Source of the DNA: Ferruginibacter sp.
GTDB lineage: Bacteria; Bacteroidota; Bacteroidia; Chitinophagales; Chitinophagaceae
Reading direction: 5' to 3'
DNA: 64,000 nt
NCBI GenBank assembly: GCA_016786725.1
Contig: JAEUVU010000019.1
Location: 204,077-268,076 of the forward strand
Made by a program: the position numbers and the translations under genes. The number at the start of each line of letters is the position of its first letter. Positions within the stretch are counted from its first letter, which is position 1. The notes below the pieces were generated by a model. That model searched no databases and was not told the DNA's origin. It saw only the letters and a program-made list of their open reading frames with translations. Below are positions 17,211-26,000 of this stretch, in pieces.

Positions 17211-17681
17211 CTAATCCCATATTGCTGCCCTGGGTGCATTCAATGTGCGTAAATAGTGCAGTAACTGACCGGTATGCACCGCCTCATGATAAGCCATGCG
17301 TTGCAGGTAATCACCCAGTTTACGATGCTGATTTTTTTCCTTCCGGGTTATATATACTTCATCCAGTTCTTTTTGGGTAAGTCCATATACCATTTTTAAA
17401 AATTTCTCCCGGTATGGCTGTGCATTTTTCAATTCATCATCAACCGTTGTAAAAGGGTTACCCGTTAAGGGACTTTCAAAATTGGCCAAAGCTCCACGAT
17501 GTAAAATTATCTGGTGATAAATATTTTCTGATTCCAGCACATGGCGGATCATTTCAAAGCCACTCATCGCCCCGGGATCGGGCCTCCAGTATAAATTTTC
17601 TTCGGCTATGCTTTTCCAGACTTTAATACTCCTGCGCCTTACTTCTTCAAAGTTCAGTATCAATAATTCTTTTGCGCTCAT
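17211..17681 (-). CDS. DinB/YfiT-like four-helix metal-binding protein
   Basis: A 156-residue protein from the ATG at 17679-17681; a TTG at 17708 would abut the upstream stop. DinB-superfamily proteins (not DNA polymerase IV) are small four-helix bundles with a three-His metal site, often damage-induced or thiol-transferase related. Candidate ligands are the His in EMIRHVLESE and the two His in AYHEAVHTGQLLHYLR. It directly follows the XRE-S24 repressor gene and is probably co-transcribed. That placement supports, but does not prove, damage-linked expression. Confidence 0.82.
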   Translation of the reverse strand: MSAKELLILNFEEVRRRSIKVWKSIAEENLYWRPDPGAMSGFEMIRHVLESENIYHQIILHRGALANFESPLTGNPFTTVDDELKNAQPYREKFLKMVYGLTQKELDEVYITRKEKNQHRKLGDYLQRMAYHEAVHTGQLLHYLRTLNAPRAAIWD

Positions 17682-17708
17682 TTCCTGCCTGCTGTTTTCC
17701 CTCGTCAA

Positions 17709-18461
17709 TTAATTCATTTTTTTCTTCAGGCTGCTCACCTGGGTTTGTAAATTGTTAACCATGCTTGCCAGCGAGTTCATATCCCAGCGTTGCTGGTTGC
17801 TTACTTTGCTTATCACCATTTGCGCCTGCCACAACTCTACAATATCCCCGGCATTTACCTGGTAAGGCTGATATTGCGGATTATCGCTAACCAACGTTAA
17901 TTTATCTTTACTGCGCCCGCTCTTTTCAACACGCTTATATACAATGCCTTCATTACGGCTTACTACAATATATGCCTGGCTGTTTTTTATATCATTGATA
18001 TCATCAATTTTTTCGCCAACAATAATGCTGCCGCTTGGTGTGGGCAACATACTGTCTCCAATAATCTCAAAGGCACGGTAATTACCGCCTGTGAGCATTG
18101 GCAAAGTGAATGTATTAAGTTCGTCAATAAATTCAGTATCCGCATAGCTTGCCAGGTAACCTGCTGCGGCTTTTACCGGCACAAAATGAATGAGGTTTCT
18201 TTCGGCTGCCATCATTTTTTGCTGGCGGCGCCTGGAAAGATAGTTATCAGCATGATTACTTAAGTCTTTAAGCAAAAGCTCATCCAGCGATAACTTAAAA
18301 ATATCTGCCAGTATTTCCAGCACGTTCAGCTGGGGTTCAGCACGCCCTTCTTCATAAGCGCCCACTGACGAACGTTTGATACCGAGTTTCTTTGCGAATT
18401 CTTCCTGCGTCCAGCCACGGAGCTTGCGCAAATATTTGAAATTTTGTCCTGCTAATGACAT
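17709..18461 (-). CDS. XRE-family repressor with self-cleaving S24 (LexA/CI-like) peptidase domain
   Basis: A 250-residue regulator. Residues 7-62 are a Cro/CI helix-turn-helix (LRGWTQEEFAKKLGIKRSSV). Residues about 92-205 form a LexA-like S24 domain. The pieces needed for autocleavage are visible: a candidate Ala-Gly bond at 100-101 in VPVKAAAGYL, Ser137 in IIGDSML, and Lys176 in GIVYKRV. The Ser-Lys spacing of 39 is close to LexA's 37. The last 25 residues (MVNNLQTQVSSLKKKMN) are a predicted coiled coil. No other lexA is in the window. The gene starts a unit with the DinB-like gene, and its promoter is framed by two matching palindromes, so autorepression relieved by RecA-stimulated cleavage is the likely scheme. 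A similar protein of phage origin is possible, but no phage genes are near. Confidence 0.88.
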   Translation of the reverse strand: MSLAGQNFKYLRKLRGWTQEEFAKKLGIKRSSVGAYEEGRAEPQLNVLEILADIFKLSLDELLLKDLSNHADNYLSRRRQQKMMAAERNLIHFVPVKAAAGYLASYADTEFIDELNTFTLPMLTGGNYRAFEIIGDSMLPTPSGSIIVGEKIDDINDIKNSQAYIVVSRNEGIVYKRVEKSGRSKDKLTLVSDNPQYQPYQVNAGDIVELWQAQMVISKVSNQQRWDMNSLASMVNNLQTQVSSLKKKMN

Positions 18462-18467
18462 GGTGCA

Positions 18468-18514
18468 ACTAATTTGATTAGTACAAATATACTAATTATT
18501 TTAGTTTGGCAAAA
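18468..18514 (-). promoter_or_regulatory. Autoregulated promoter: two operator palindromes flanking a -7 box
   Basis: Minus-strand promoter: TTTTG (complement of 18510-18514), an 18-base spacer, and TATATTTG (complement of 18484-18491), matching the Bacteroidetes -33/-7 pattern. ACTAATTTGATTAGT (18468-18482) is a perfect palindrome with 6-base arms. ACTAATTATTTTAGT (18491-18505) is a second 15-base site with the same left arm and one arm mismatch, 23 bases away. They sit on either side of the -7 box, directly before the XRE-S24 start codon. Confidence 0.7.
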
Positions 18515-18587
18515 TTTATTTTTTGTTTTGACATGCCATTACTATCGGGGCTAAAAAACCACAGAAAATATTCTGATTCAGTTACTG

Positions 18588-18595
18588 TATTTTTG
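18588..18595 (+). promoter_or_regulatory. Candidate -7 element of the membrane protein gene at 18613
   Basis: TATTTTTG matches TAnnTTTG and lies 18 bases before the ATG, which would give a very short leader. No clear TTG element is seen upstream. Confidence 0.4.
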
Positions 18596-18612
18596 CAGCA
18601 AACCAACTTTAT

Positions 18613-19077
18613 ATGAATTATACACTGGTAATACACAGTATTCTTCGCTGGGCTGTGTTGCTTTTTGGAGTGTGGGCTGTTTTTGCAGCATTAGGTGCAG
18701 TAATATCTAAAAGAGAATATAAAAGCGGCGACAATAAAATAAGCCTGTTTTTTATGATTTGCTGTGATATACAATTATTGCTTGGCCTTATCTTATATTT
18801 TACAGGTATGTGGTTTGAAAAAGTAAAAAGTGGTATGGGTGCAGTAATGAAAGATCCGCAGGAGCGTTTTTTTGCGGTTGAACATGCCCTGATGATGATT
18901 ATTGCCTGGTTGCTGGTGCATGTTGGCCGCAGCATGGTAAAGCGTGGCAGCACCGATGCACAAAAACACAAACGCACACTTATTTATTTTGGCATTGCAT
19001 TGTTATTAATACTGGCAATGATACCCTGGCCTTTCCGCCAGCCGGGTATTGCCAGGCAATTATTCCCCCAGTTTTAA
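18613..19077 (+). CDS. Four-helix membrane protein resembling b-type cytochrome subunits
   Basis: A 154-residue inner-membrane protein with about four hydrophobic helices. It begins MNYTLVIHSILRWAVLLFG; related Bacteroidetes proteins with an HSxxRW start are often labelled cytochrome b. Histidines sit in helix-facing contexts (VIHSILRW, AVEHALMMIIAWLLVHVGR), so heme binding is conceivable but not shown. It precedes surE by 16 bases and may be co-transcribed with it. Confidence 0.6.
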   Translation: MNYTLVIHSILRWAVLLFGVWAVFAALGAVISKREYKSGDNKISLFFMICCDIQLLLGLILYFTGMWFEKVKSGMGAVMKDPQERFFAVEHALMMIIAWLLVHVGRSMVKRGSTDAQKHKRTLIYFGIALLLILAMIPWPFRQPGIARQLFPQF

Positions 19078-19093
19078 ATTGACTTGAACATAC

Positions 19094-19876
19094 ATGACTA
19101 AAAAGAAAGAGCAACCCATTATCCTTGTAACAAACGACGACGGCATAACATCTCCCGGAATAAGATACCTGATTGAAGCCGCAAAAGGCCTGGGAAAAGT
19201 GGTAGTGGTGGCACCCGATAAAGCACAAAGCGGTATGGGACATGCCATAACCATTGGTAACTCACTCCGGATGGATAAGGCTGATATTTTCCCCGATGTA
19301 GAAGCCTGGCAAACATCGGGCACGCCGGTTGATTGTGTTAAACTGGCCGTAGATAAAATACTCCATCGCAAACCCGACCTGTGTATCAGCGGTATTAACC
19401 ATGGTGCAAACCATTCCATCAATGTAATATACAGCGGTACCATGAGCGCTGCCATGGAAGCTTCTATTGAAAGCATCCCCAGCATTGGTTTTTCATTGCT
19501 TGATTACAAGTATGATGCAGATTTTTCAGGCGCTGTTTTTTATGCGAACAAGATCATAAAAACCATCTTGAAAAATAACCTGGACAAACATCTTTTATTG
19601 AATGTAAACATCCCATCTGTACCCAAAAAAGAAATCAAAGGGATAAAAATATGCAAACAGGCATATGCAAAATATAAAGAAGAATTTGATGAACGGGTTG
19701 ATCCGCATGGAAGAAAATACTATTGGCTGACCGGCGAGTTCATAAACTTTGACAAAGGGGAAGATACCGATGTGTGGGCTTTACAGAATAATTATGTAAG
19801 TGTTGTTCCTGTACAGTTTGACCTTACCAATTATACGCTGAAAAAATTATTAGATAGAAAGAAACTCTTCAAATGA
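19094..19876 (+). CDS. surE: 5'/3'-nucleotidase SurE
   Basis: A 260-residue metal-dependent phosphatase acting on nucleoside monophosphates (and in some bacteria exopolyphosphate). The family opening VTNDDGITSPGIRYL holds the Asp-Asp metal ligands. LCISGINHGANHSINVIYSG and TMSAAMEAS form the second active-site block (SGxNxGxN...YSGT.AAA). The 260-residue length is normal. It overlaps the next small gene by ATGA. surE near lpxB is an arrangement I recall from other Bacteroidetes. Confidence 0.95.
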   Translation: MTKKKEQPIILVTNDDGITSPGIRYLIEAAKGLGKVVVVAPDKAQSGMGHAITIGNSLRMDKADIFPDVEAWQTSGTPVDCVKLAVDKILHRKPDLCISGINHGANHSINVIYSGTMSAAMEASIESIPSIGFSLLDYKYDADFSGAVFYANKIIKTILKNNLDKHLLLNVNIPSVPKKEIKGIKICKQAYAKYKEEFDERVDPHGRKYYWLTGEFINFDKGEDTDVWALQNNYVSVVPVQFDLTNYTLKKLLDRKKLFK

Positions 19877-20178
19877 TATTTAAGAAAGACAATTTTATTT
19901 TTGGAGCCATCCTGGGTTTTATTGGGCCCCTCATTGGCATTATTATTTTTAAAATGACAAAATTTAAAGCGTACAGCTTCAGTGATACTTTCAATTTCAT
20001 GCTTTTTGAGGAAACAGGGCACCGGACCCTCAGTGTTGCATTAAGCTTATCCCTGCTGGTTAATGCAGTTTTATTTACTGTCTATATTAATACAAGAAAA
20101 GATAATACCGCCAAAGGCATATTTGTACTTACACTTATTTACGGGCTGATAGTTTTGAGTATTAAAACTTTTAGTTGA
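19873..20178 (+). CDS. Small membrane protein coupled to surE
   Basis: A 101-residue protein with about three hydrophobic helices (FIFGAILGFIGPLIGIIIF; a central LSVALSLSLLVNAVLFTVYI; and GIFVLTLIYGLIVLSI). Its ATG overlaps the surE stop as ATGA, which implies translational coupling. I do not recognise a named family. Confidence 0.7.
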   Translation: MIFKKDNFIFGAILGFIGPLIGIIIFKMTKFKAYSFSDTFNFMLFEETGHRTLSVALSLSLLVNAVLFTVYINTRKDNTAKGIFVLTLIYGLIVLSIKTFS

Positions 20179-20202
20179 TCAAATACCGAATGTCTTTTTT
20201 AT

Positions 20203-21357
20203 CTACTGTCGCAATGCCCTGTTCGATTTAAACGATTTTTTCTTTGCACTGATCAAACCTTTATCCAAAAAATTCTTTACCACTTTTGCTCTTGTATCAG
20301 AGTTGGTCATCGGACTTTTACCAAATGTTTTTCTTATTGCCAGGTATTTGTTTATTACTTTCAGTTCATCTGCATCGCTGCCATTTGCCATTTGCTGTGC
20401 CGAAATACCAGCCTGCTTTAAAGCTGCTGCTACTACAGGTTTTACATGGCCAGGACGGTTCACATGCTGATCAAGCAGCAATGATGCCGCATATTCTGAA
20501 CTGAGCATATCATTGATTGAAAGTCCCCCGAAATCCGGGTCGGGCACAAAATAAAAACGGTTAAACCGGTTAATGGCATGCAATACCTGTACAGAACATA
20601 TCAGCGGGTCTTTACCGGCTAAAGCAAAACGCAATGCCCAGTTATTATTACGGAAAGCTTTTTTTCTTGCATCCGTATTCTGCACAACATTATTCAAGGT
20701 TACAAAACCGGTAACATTACCTGTTGATGGTGCAATATCAATTCCATAATCACCCAAAAAAGTTTTAAAGGCTGTTGGTTGTTTTTCTTTTATCAGTTTT
20801 AATAAAGCCGGCAATTCGCCTGCATCGGTTAATGGGCCCATCGTCCATTGAAACATGCCCCAGCTTAAATAACTGTTATCCCAGGTATTGATAGAATCCA
20901 GGTTGCCTTCGTTTTGCGAAGTTGCCAGCAGCGTGTTTATTTCTGAACTGCTTAAATTAAGTGCCGATAATAATGATGCGTTGTTTTCTATAAATTTTTC
21001 AGTATTAAAATTTCCTATCCTCGAAATTCCCAGTTTAAATAATTTGCCCAGTTCAATTTTATCGGTGGTATTGCTGAACCTGTAAAAAACTGTTTTGCCT
21101 GTTAGAGTTATTTCGGCTTCGCCGGATACAGGTTGTGTAACCGGAGGAGCCGGCGCAGGTGTAGAAGGTGTTGGCCCAACAGGGATGCCCGTGGGTGTAT
21201 TTTTCGGCATCAGCTTTAGCAACTGCCCCACTTTTATTTTAGAAGGATCTGCAATATTGTTCAGGTCGGCCAGTTCTCTCCATTTATTGGCATTGCCATA
21301 AATTTTTATTGCAATTTTTGTCAGGCTGTCGCCGGCTTTGATAGTATATGTTTCCAT
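20203..21357 (-). CDS. LysM protein with a lysozyme-like C-terminal domain, no signal peptide
   Basis: A 384-residue protein. Residues 2-50 are a single LysM motif (YTIKAGDSLTKIAIKIYGNA, ending VGQLLKLM), which binds N-acetylglucosamine polymers. A Pro-rich hinge (about 55-80) follows. The remaining 290 residues contain LLATSQNEGNLDSINTWDNS then YLSWGMFQWTMG, which resembles the Glu and SxGxxQ region of lysozyme/transglycosylase folds, so peptidoglycan cleavage is likely. LysM starts at residue 2 and no signal peptide is visible. Export would therefore need another route, as in phage tail or injection-system proteins, but no such genes are adjacent. It is divergent from lpxB. Confidence 0.65.
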   Translation of the reverse strand: METYTIKAGDSLTKIAIKIYGNANKWRELADLNNIADPSKIKVGQLLKLMPKNTPTGIPVGPTPSTPAPAPPVTQPVSGEAEITLTGKTVFYRFSNTTDKIELGKLFKLGISRIGNFNTEKFIENNASLLSALNLSSSEINTLLATSQNEGNLDSINTWDNSYLSWGMFQWTMGPLTDAGELPALLKLIKEKQPTAFKTFLGDYGIDIAPSTGNVTGFVTLNNVVQNTDARKKAFRNNNWALRFALAGKDPLICSVQVLHAINRFNRFYFVPDPDFGGLSINDMLSSEYAASLLLDQHVNRPGHVKPVVAAALKQAGISAQQMANGSDADELKVINKYLAIRKTFGKSPMTNSDTRAKVVKNFLDKGLISAKKKSFKSNRALRQ

Positions 21358-21425
21358 TTGGTTGTTTTTAATGTATAGAGTAAAATACTAATTTTTGCCG
21401 GCATTACAAATTTTTGATATAACCA

Positions 21426-21459
21426 TTTTGCAGCCGTGCCTGATTACAACCTACCTTTG
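21426..21459 (+). promoter_or_regulatory. lpxB: Promoter of lpxB
   Basis: TTTTG at 21426-21430 and TACCTTTG at 21452-21459, 21 bases apart, match the Bacteroidetes -33/-7 pattern. The ATG at 21477 follows 18 bases later. Confidence 0.6.
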
Positions 21460-21476
21460 CCTGCAATAAAATCAAC

Positions 21477-22616
21477 ATGAAGTATTATATCATTTCCGGC
21501 GAGGCAAGTGGTGATTTGCACGGAAGCAATCTTATTAAAGAATTAAAAAAGAAAGATGCTGAAGCTGATTTCCGTTGCTGGGGTGGCGATAAAATGCAGG
21601 CCGCCGGAGCCACGCTGGTAAAGCATTACAAAGAACTGGCCTTTATGGGTTTTTTAGAAGTGATAAAAAACCTGCGGACCATTTTAAGGAATATAAAATT
21701 CTGTAAAGAAGATATACTGAAGTACCAGCCAACAACTTTGATACTGATAGATTACCCCGGTTTTAATTTACGCATAGCCAAATGGGCGAAGGAGCAAGGC
21801 ATCAGGGTCATCTATTATATTTCTCCGCAGGTTTGGGCCTGGAAAGAAAACCGGGTTAGGCTGATAAAAGAATGTGTTGATAAATTGCTCGTCATCTTAC
21901 CTTTTGAAAAAGAATTTTATAAAAAATGGAATTATGAAGTAGAGTATGTGGGGCATCCGCTGGTTGAAGTAGTTGATCGTTTTTTGTTGACCGTTGACCG
22001 TAATGGCCCTTTAACTACAAACAACGAACAACAAACAACAAACAACTTTATTGCCCTACTCCCAGGCAGCCGCCAGCAGGAAATACTGAAAAAACTTCCC
22101 ATCATGCTGGAAGTTGCCAAACATTTTCCGGCTTACCAGTTTGTGGTTGCCAAAGCACCGGGGCTTGATGAAAGTTTTTATGCATCGCTTTTAGCGCCTT
22201 ACAAAAATGTTTCTTCCGTTGTAAATAAAACTTACGAGTTACTGGTGCAAAGCAAGGCAGCACTCGTTACCAGCGGCACTGCAACTTTGGAAACCGCCTT
22301 GTTTGCTGTGCCCGAAGTAATTTGCTACAAAGGGGGTTCGGTAAGTTATCAAATTGCAAAGCGGTTGATAAAAATAAAATTCATTGGCCTGGTAAACCTT
22401 ATCATGGATAAAGAAGTGGTGAAGGAACTGATACAGGACGAACTGACCGTTGAAAACCTGAAAAGGGAACTGCAACTGCTTTTAACTGATGAGGCAAAAC
22501 AAAGCCAGTTAAAGCAAGATTATGCCGCTCTTAAAAGCCTGCTGAGTAAAGGCGGCCATGCATCGGCCAATGCTGCTGAAAGTATTTATTTATATCTATC
22601 CGGTTTACCTGAATAA
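21477..22616 (+). CDS. lpxB: Lipid-A-disaccharide synthase
   Basis: A 379-residue GT19 enzyme that joins UDP-2,3-diacylglucosamine and lipid X to form the lipid A disaccharide at the inner membrane. The diagnostic start YYIISGEASGDLHGSNLI, YYISPQVWAWKENRV, EYVGHPLVEVVD, IALLPGSRQQEI and TSGTATLETALFAVPEV are all present. Residues about 169-190, between the two domains, are encoded by a low-complexity stretch (TTNNEQQTTNN) that resembles short palindromic repeats elsewhere in the window; total length stays normal. Its 3' end overlaps the convergent DUF6728-like gene by 12 bases. Confidence 0.96.
   Translation: MKYYIISGEASGDLHGSNLIKELKKKDAEADFRCWGGDKMQAAGATLVKHYKELAFMGFLEVIKNLRTILRNIKFCKEDILKYQPTTLILIDYPGFNLRIAKWAKEQGIRVIYYISPQVWAWKENRVRLIKECVDKLLVILPFEKEFYKKWNYEVEYVGHPLVEVVDRFLLTVDRNGPLTTNNEQQTTNNFIALLPGSRQQEILKKLPIMLEVAKHFPAYQFVVAKAPGLDESFYASLLAPYKNVSSVVNKTYELLVQSKAALVTSGTATLETALFAVPEVICYKGGSVSYQIAKRLIKIKFIGLVNLIMDKEVVKELIQDELTVENLKRELQLLLTDEAKQSQLKQDYAALKSLLSKGGHASANAAESIYLYLSGLPE
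21981..22046 (+). repeat. Palindromic GTTGA-type repeat inside lpxB
   Basis: The left arm contains TTGTTGACCGTTGACC and the right arm AACAACGAACAACAAACAAC, an imperfect inverted repeat that stays in the lpxB frame. Its composition resembles the intergenic repeats at 42055-42096 and 50372-50443. Confidence 0.5.
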
Positions 22617-22766
22617 TTTAACAAGCAGGATGATCATTGCCAGCAGGAATAATAAAATTGAAAGCCTGTTGATAAAATGCATCTTTTTTACAAAAGAAGA
22701 ATTGGGCCGGTTTGGGTCTTTTTTCTTCAGGTATAAATATTCGGCTATCTGGCTGAGAACACTCAT
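22605..22766 (-). CDS. Small DUF6728-like membrane protein, 53 residues
   Basis: ATG at 22764-22766 (complement), stop at 22605-22607. It begins MSVLSQIAEYLYLKKKDPN, has a basic middle with KKMHFINRLS, and ends in one hydrophobic helix (ILLFLLAMIILLVKLF). This layout matches a small conserved Bacteroidetes family I know as DUF6728. The function is unknown; it should be a single-pass inner-membrane protein. The stop lies inside the last codons of lpxB on the other strand. Confidence 0.78.
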   Translation of the reverse strand: MSVLSQIAEYLYLKKKDPNRPNSSFVKKMHFINRLSILLFLLAMIILLVKLFR

Positions 22767-23039
22767 AATGATTGAATTAGGGTGTAAAAGTAGGATTAAA
22801 AGTCAATTTTCAATTTTCCGTTTATTCTTCTTTCATTTCATAAATGATTAAATACATTATCTTTACCCATACTGGATTACAGCCAGCCCTTCAGTTCAGG
22901 CTGCATTTTTGATTTGCCGGTTGTCTTTAAGTAAAAAATGCCGGATTTCCGATACTATGAATGCCTCCTGAACCGTTATTGTATTACCCTGTAAAATGTA
23001 CCCGCCCTGGCCTGATTTAATAAACCAATCCAATGCAGC
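22767..23039. other. 273-base gap before the T9SS cargo gene
   Basis: No open frame or convincing promoter box was seen. It presumably holds the divergent promoters of the DUF6728-like gene and the cargo gene. Confidence 0.4.
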
Positions 23040-26000
23040 ATGAGAATATTTTTATTTTTTCTTTTTTTATTTTTCTCCTCTACAATAGCCGCCCAAAAGA
23101 CTGCTGAAAATGTTGTTGCTGTAAAAAAGGGTTCCAAATACCAGTTTGTGAACAGGCAAACCGGTGTGCCGGCAGATAATAATTTATGGGATGAAGCCGA
23201 ACCCTTTGTAAATGGATTTGCAAAAGTTTACCGCAATAAAAAATTTTCATTGGTGAATAAAAGCGGCAGATCAATCGCCCCTGCCGGATTTGATGCAGTA
23301 AGGAATTTTTCTAACAAACTATGTGCTGCACAAAAAGACGGCAAATGGGGTTTTATTGATGAAACGGGAAAAGCGGTTATCCCTTTTAAATACGAAATTG
23401 CATTTGATTTTACCTCTCCCTCAGTTACTGCTGTATTTACAAATAAAAAATGGTACCTGCTAAATGATAAAGGCATAATAATTAATCAGCCGGATATAAC
23501 TTCCTTTTATGGTTTTAAAAACAATGTTGCCAAAGTATTTAAAGAAGAAAAAGAAGGGATGCTTTATACCGACGGCAAACTGGTTTTCAACCAGGCTAAA
23601 CCTGCCCATAAACCAATACCCTGGCAGCCAACAACAAACAACCTTTCTGTTCCCTGCCCGGATAATATTGGTTTTGAATTTGGTGACTTTACAAACTGGG
23701 AGTGTTTTACCGGCGATGTGGCTGTTGTAGCAGGTACTAACCAGATAACGGTTTTCCCATCACCACCAACCACAAACAGGCATACTATTATACCCAGGTT
23801 AATACCGTCTGCCCTTGATCAGTATGGCTTTTTTCCAACCAATCCCCCCGATGGCAGCAACTTTGGGGTAAGGCTTGGTAATACCAGTACCGGTGCAGAG
23901 GCAGAACGCATCCGGTACACAATACATGTTCCGCTAAATGACTCAACCTTTTCTCTTAAATATGATTATGCAGTTGTGTTTGAAGACCCCGGGCACGATT
24001 CACTTGAACAGCCCAGGTTTGTATCCAGGCTTATAGATTCAGCCACAGGTAATGCCATTGCTTGTGCCTCACTGGAATTTATAGCCACTTCGGGGCTCCC
24101 TGGTTTTGAAGTATCCCCCATTGATACTACAGTAATTTTCAAACCCTGGTCTTCGGTATTTTACAGCTTAAGAGGTTATGGCGGCCAAACATTATACCTT
24201 GAATTTACAACTGCCGACTGTACCAGATCGGGCCATTGGGGTTATGCTTATGTAGATGTGCAAAGTACCTGCGGAAGCCCCGTTAACGTACAGTATGACT
24301 GTCTGCCGCCAAACGAAGCAATTTTAACTGCACCTCCCGGATTTCAGTTTTATAACTGGTGGAACTCAAATTATACAACCTTACTTGGTACAGGTCAGCA
24401 ATTGATTCTGAATCCCGGGCCACCAGTTGGAAGCATCATATGGGCAGAACTGATACCCTTTAACAGCTTTGGTTGCCTTGATACTTTGCTGGTAAAACTG
24501 GATGGCACTTTTGATGCAGATTTTGATATGGATGTGCCCCCCGGATGCGGTGCAAAAACCTACACTTTTTACAGCAGGAATATCCCCTCTTTAAATACCG
24601 TCTGGTATTTTGGAGATGGCAATACGGCCACCGGAGATACTGTAACTCATACCTATACCATCCCCGGTTCTTACCAGGTTACCATGGAGGTAACCATGCC
24701 AGGAGGATGTTTTGGTAATTCCATTCAACTTATTACTATTTACCCGCCACCCAATATGGTGCAACCGCTTGACCAGGTTGTATGTAATGATGTGGCAACA
24801 AGCGATATTATTTTTACAGGAACGCCCCCGGGCCTGGTATTTAACTGGACCAACAGCGACCCCTCAATAGGTTTACCTGCAAGCGGCAGTGGAGATATCC
24901 TTTCCTTTACACCGGTAAATACGGGCACTACACCTGTTGTAGCAACTATCATTGTTACACCCGCCCACCTTACCTGTACCGGCTTACCGGATACGTTCAG
25001 AATTACCGTCAACCCATCGCCCGATATGGTTACACTGCCTGCAGATCAGGCGCTGTGTCATGGATCAATAACAAATGCTGTTGCATTTACACCTACATTA
25101 AGCGGCACTACTTTCAACTGGACAAACAGTAACCCTTCCATCGGGCTGGCAGCAAGTGGCAGCGGGGATATACCGGCATTTACAGCACTTAATACCGGCA
25201 GCGCCCCTGTTACAGCCACCATTACTGTAACTCCATCTAATGGAATTTGCCCGGGTACGCCCCGAACATTTATAATTACTGTAAACCCTATTGCCAATAT
25301 AGTACCGGTACCAAATCTTGTAGCTTGTAATTCGGGTACCATCAATGCAATAAATTTTTCAGGATCGGTTACAGCTGCAACTTACAACTGGGTCAATACA
25401 AATACCTCTATCGGATTAGCCGCCAGCGGCACAGGAGATATTGCCTCTTTTACAGCAGTTAATACCGGCATTGTGCCTCAAACAGCATTGGTCACTGTTA
25501 CACCATCAGCATTTGGCTGCCCAACTGTTCCGCATAGTTTTATCATCACAGTAAATCCAACTCCGGATGTGGCACAACCTGCCGATCAGGTTGTATGCCA
25601 TGGCGCTGCCACAACTGCTGTAAATTTTACCGGCAATGTAAGCGGCACCGGCTTTGGATGGAACAATACCAATCCTTCAATTGGCCTGCCGGCCAGCGGC
25701 GTGGGAGATATACCATCTTTTACAGCTGTTAATCTAACGAATACCCCAATAGTAGCCACTATACTTGTTACCCCATCGGCTAACAGTTGCCCCGGCACGG
25801 TAAAAATCTTTACAATAACAGTAAACCCAATTGCCAACATTGTACCGGTACCAAATATAGTAGCCTGTAATTCGGGTACAATCAATGCAATAAATTTTTC
25901 AGGATCAGTTACACCAACCACTTTTAACTGGACGAATACCAATACCTCTATCGGTTTAGCTGCAAGCGGCACAGGAAATATTCCTGCTTTTACTGCTGTT

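Noticed and set aside
17211..17681. DinB DNA polymerase IV
   Set aside because: At 156 residues with a His-rich helix bundle it is the unrelated DinB/YfiT superfamily, not a Y-family polymerase.
20203..21357. Prophage lysis or tail gene
   Set aside because: No integrase, capsid, tail or holin genes nearby; flanking genes are surE and lpxB, typical chromosome.
22558..22851. 97-codon forward frame across the end of lpxB
   Set aside because: It overlaps the last codons of lpxB and runs opposite the better-supported 53-residue gene; composition is not protein-like.
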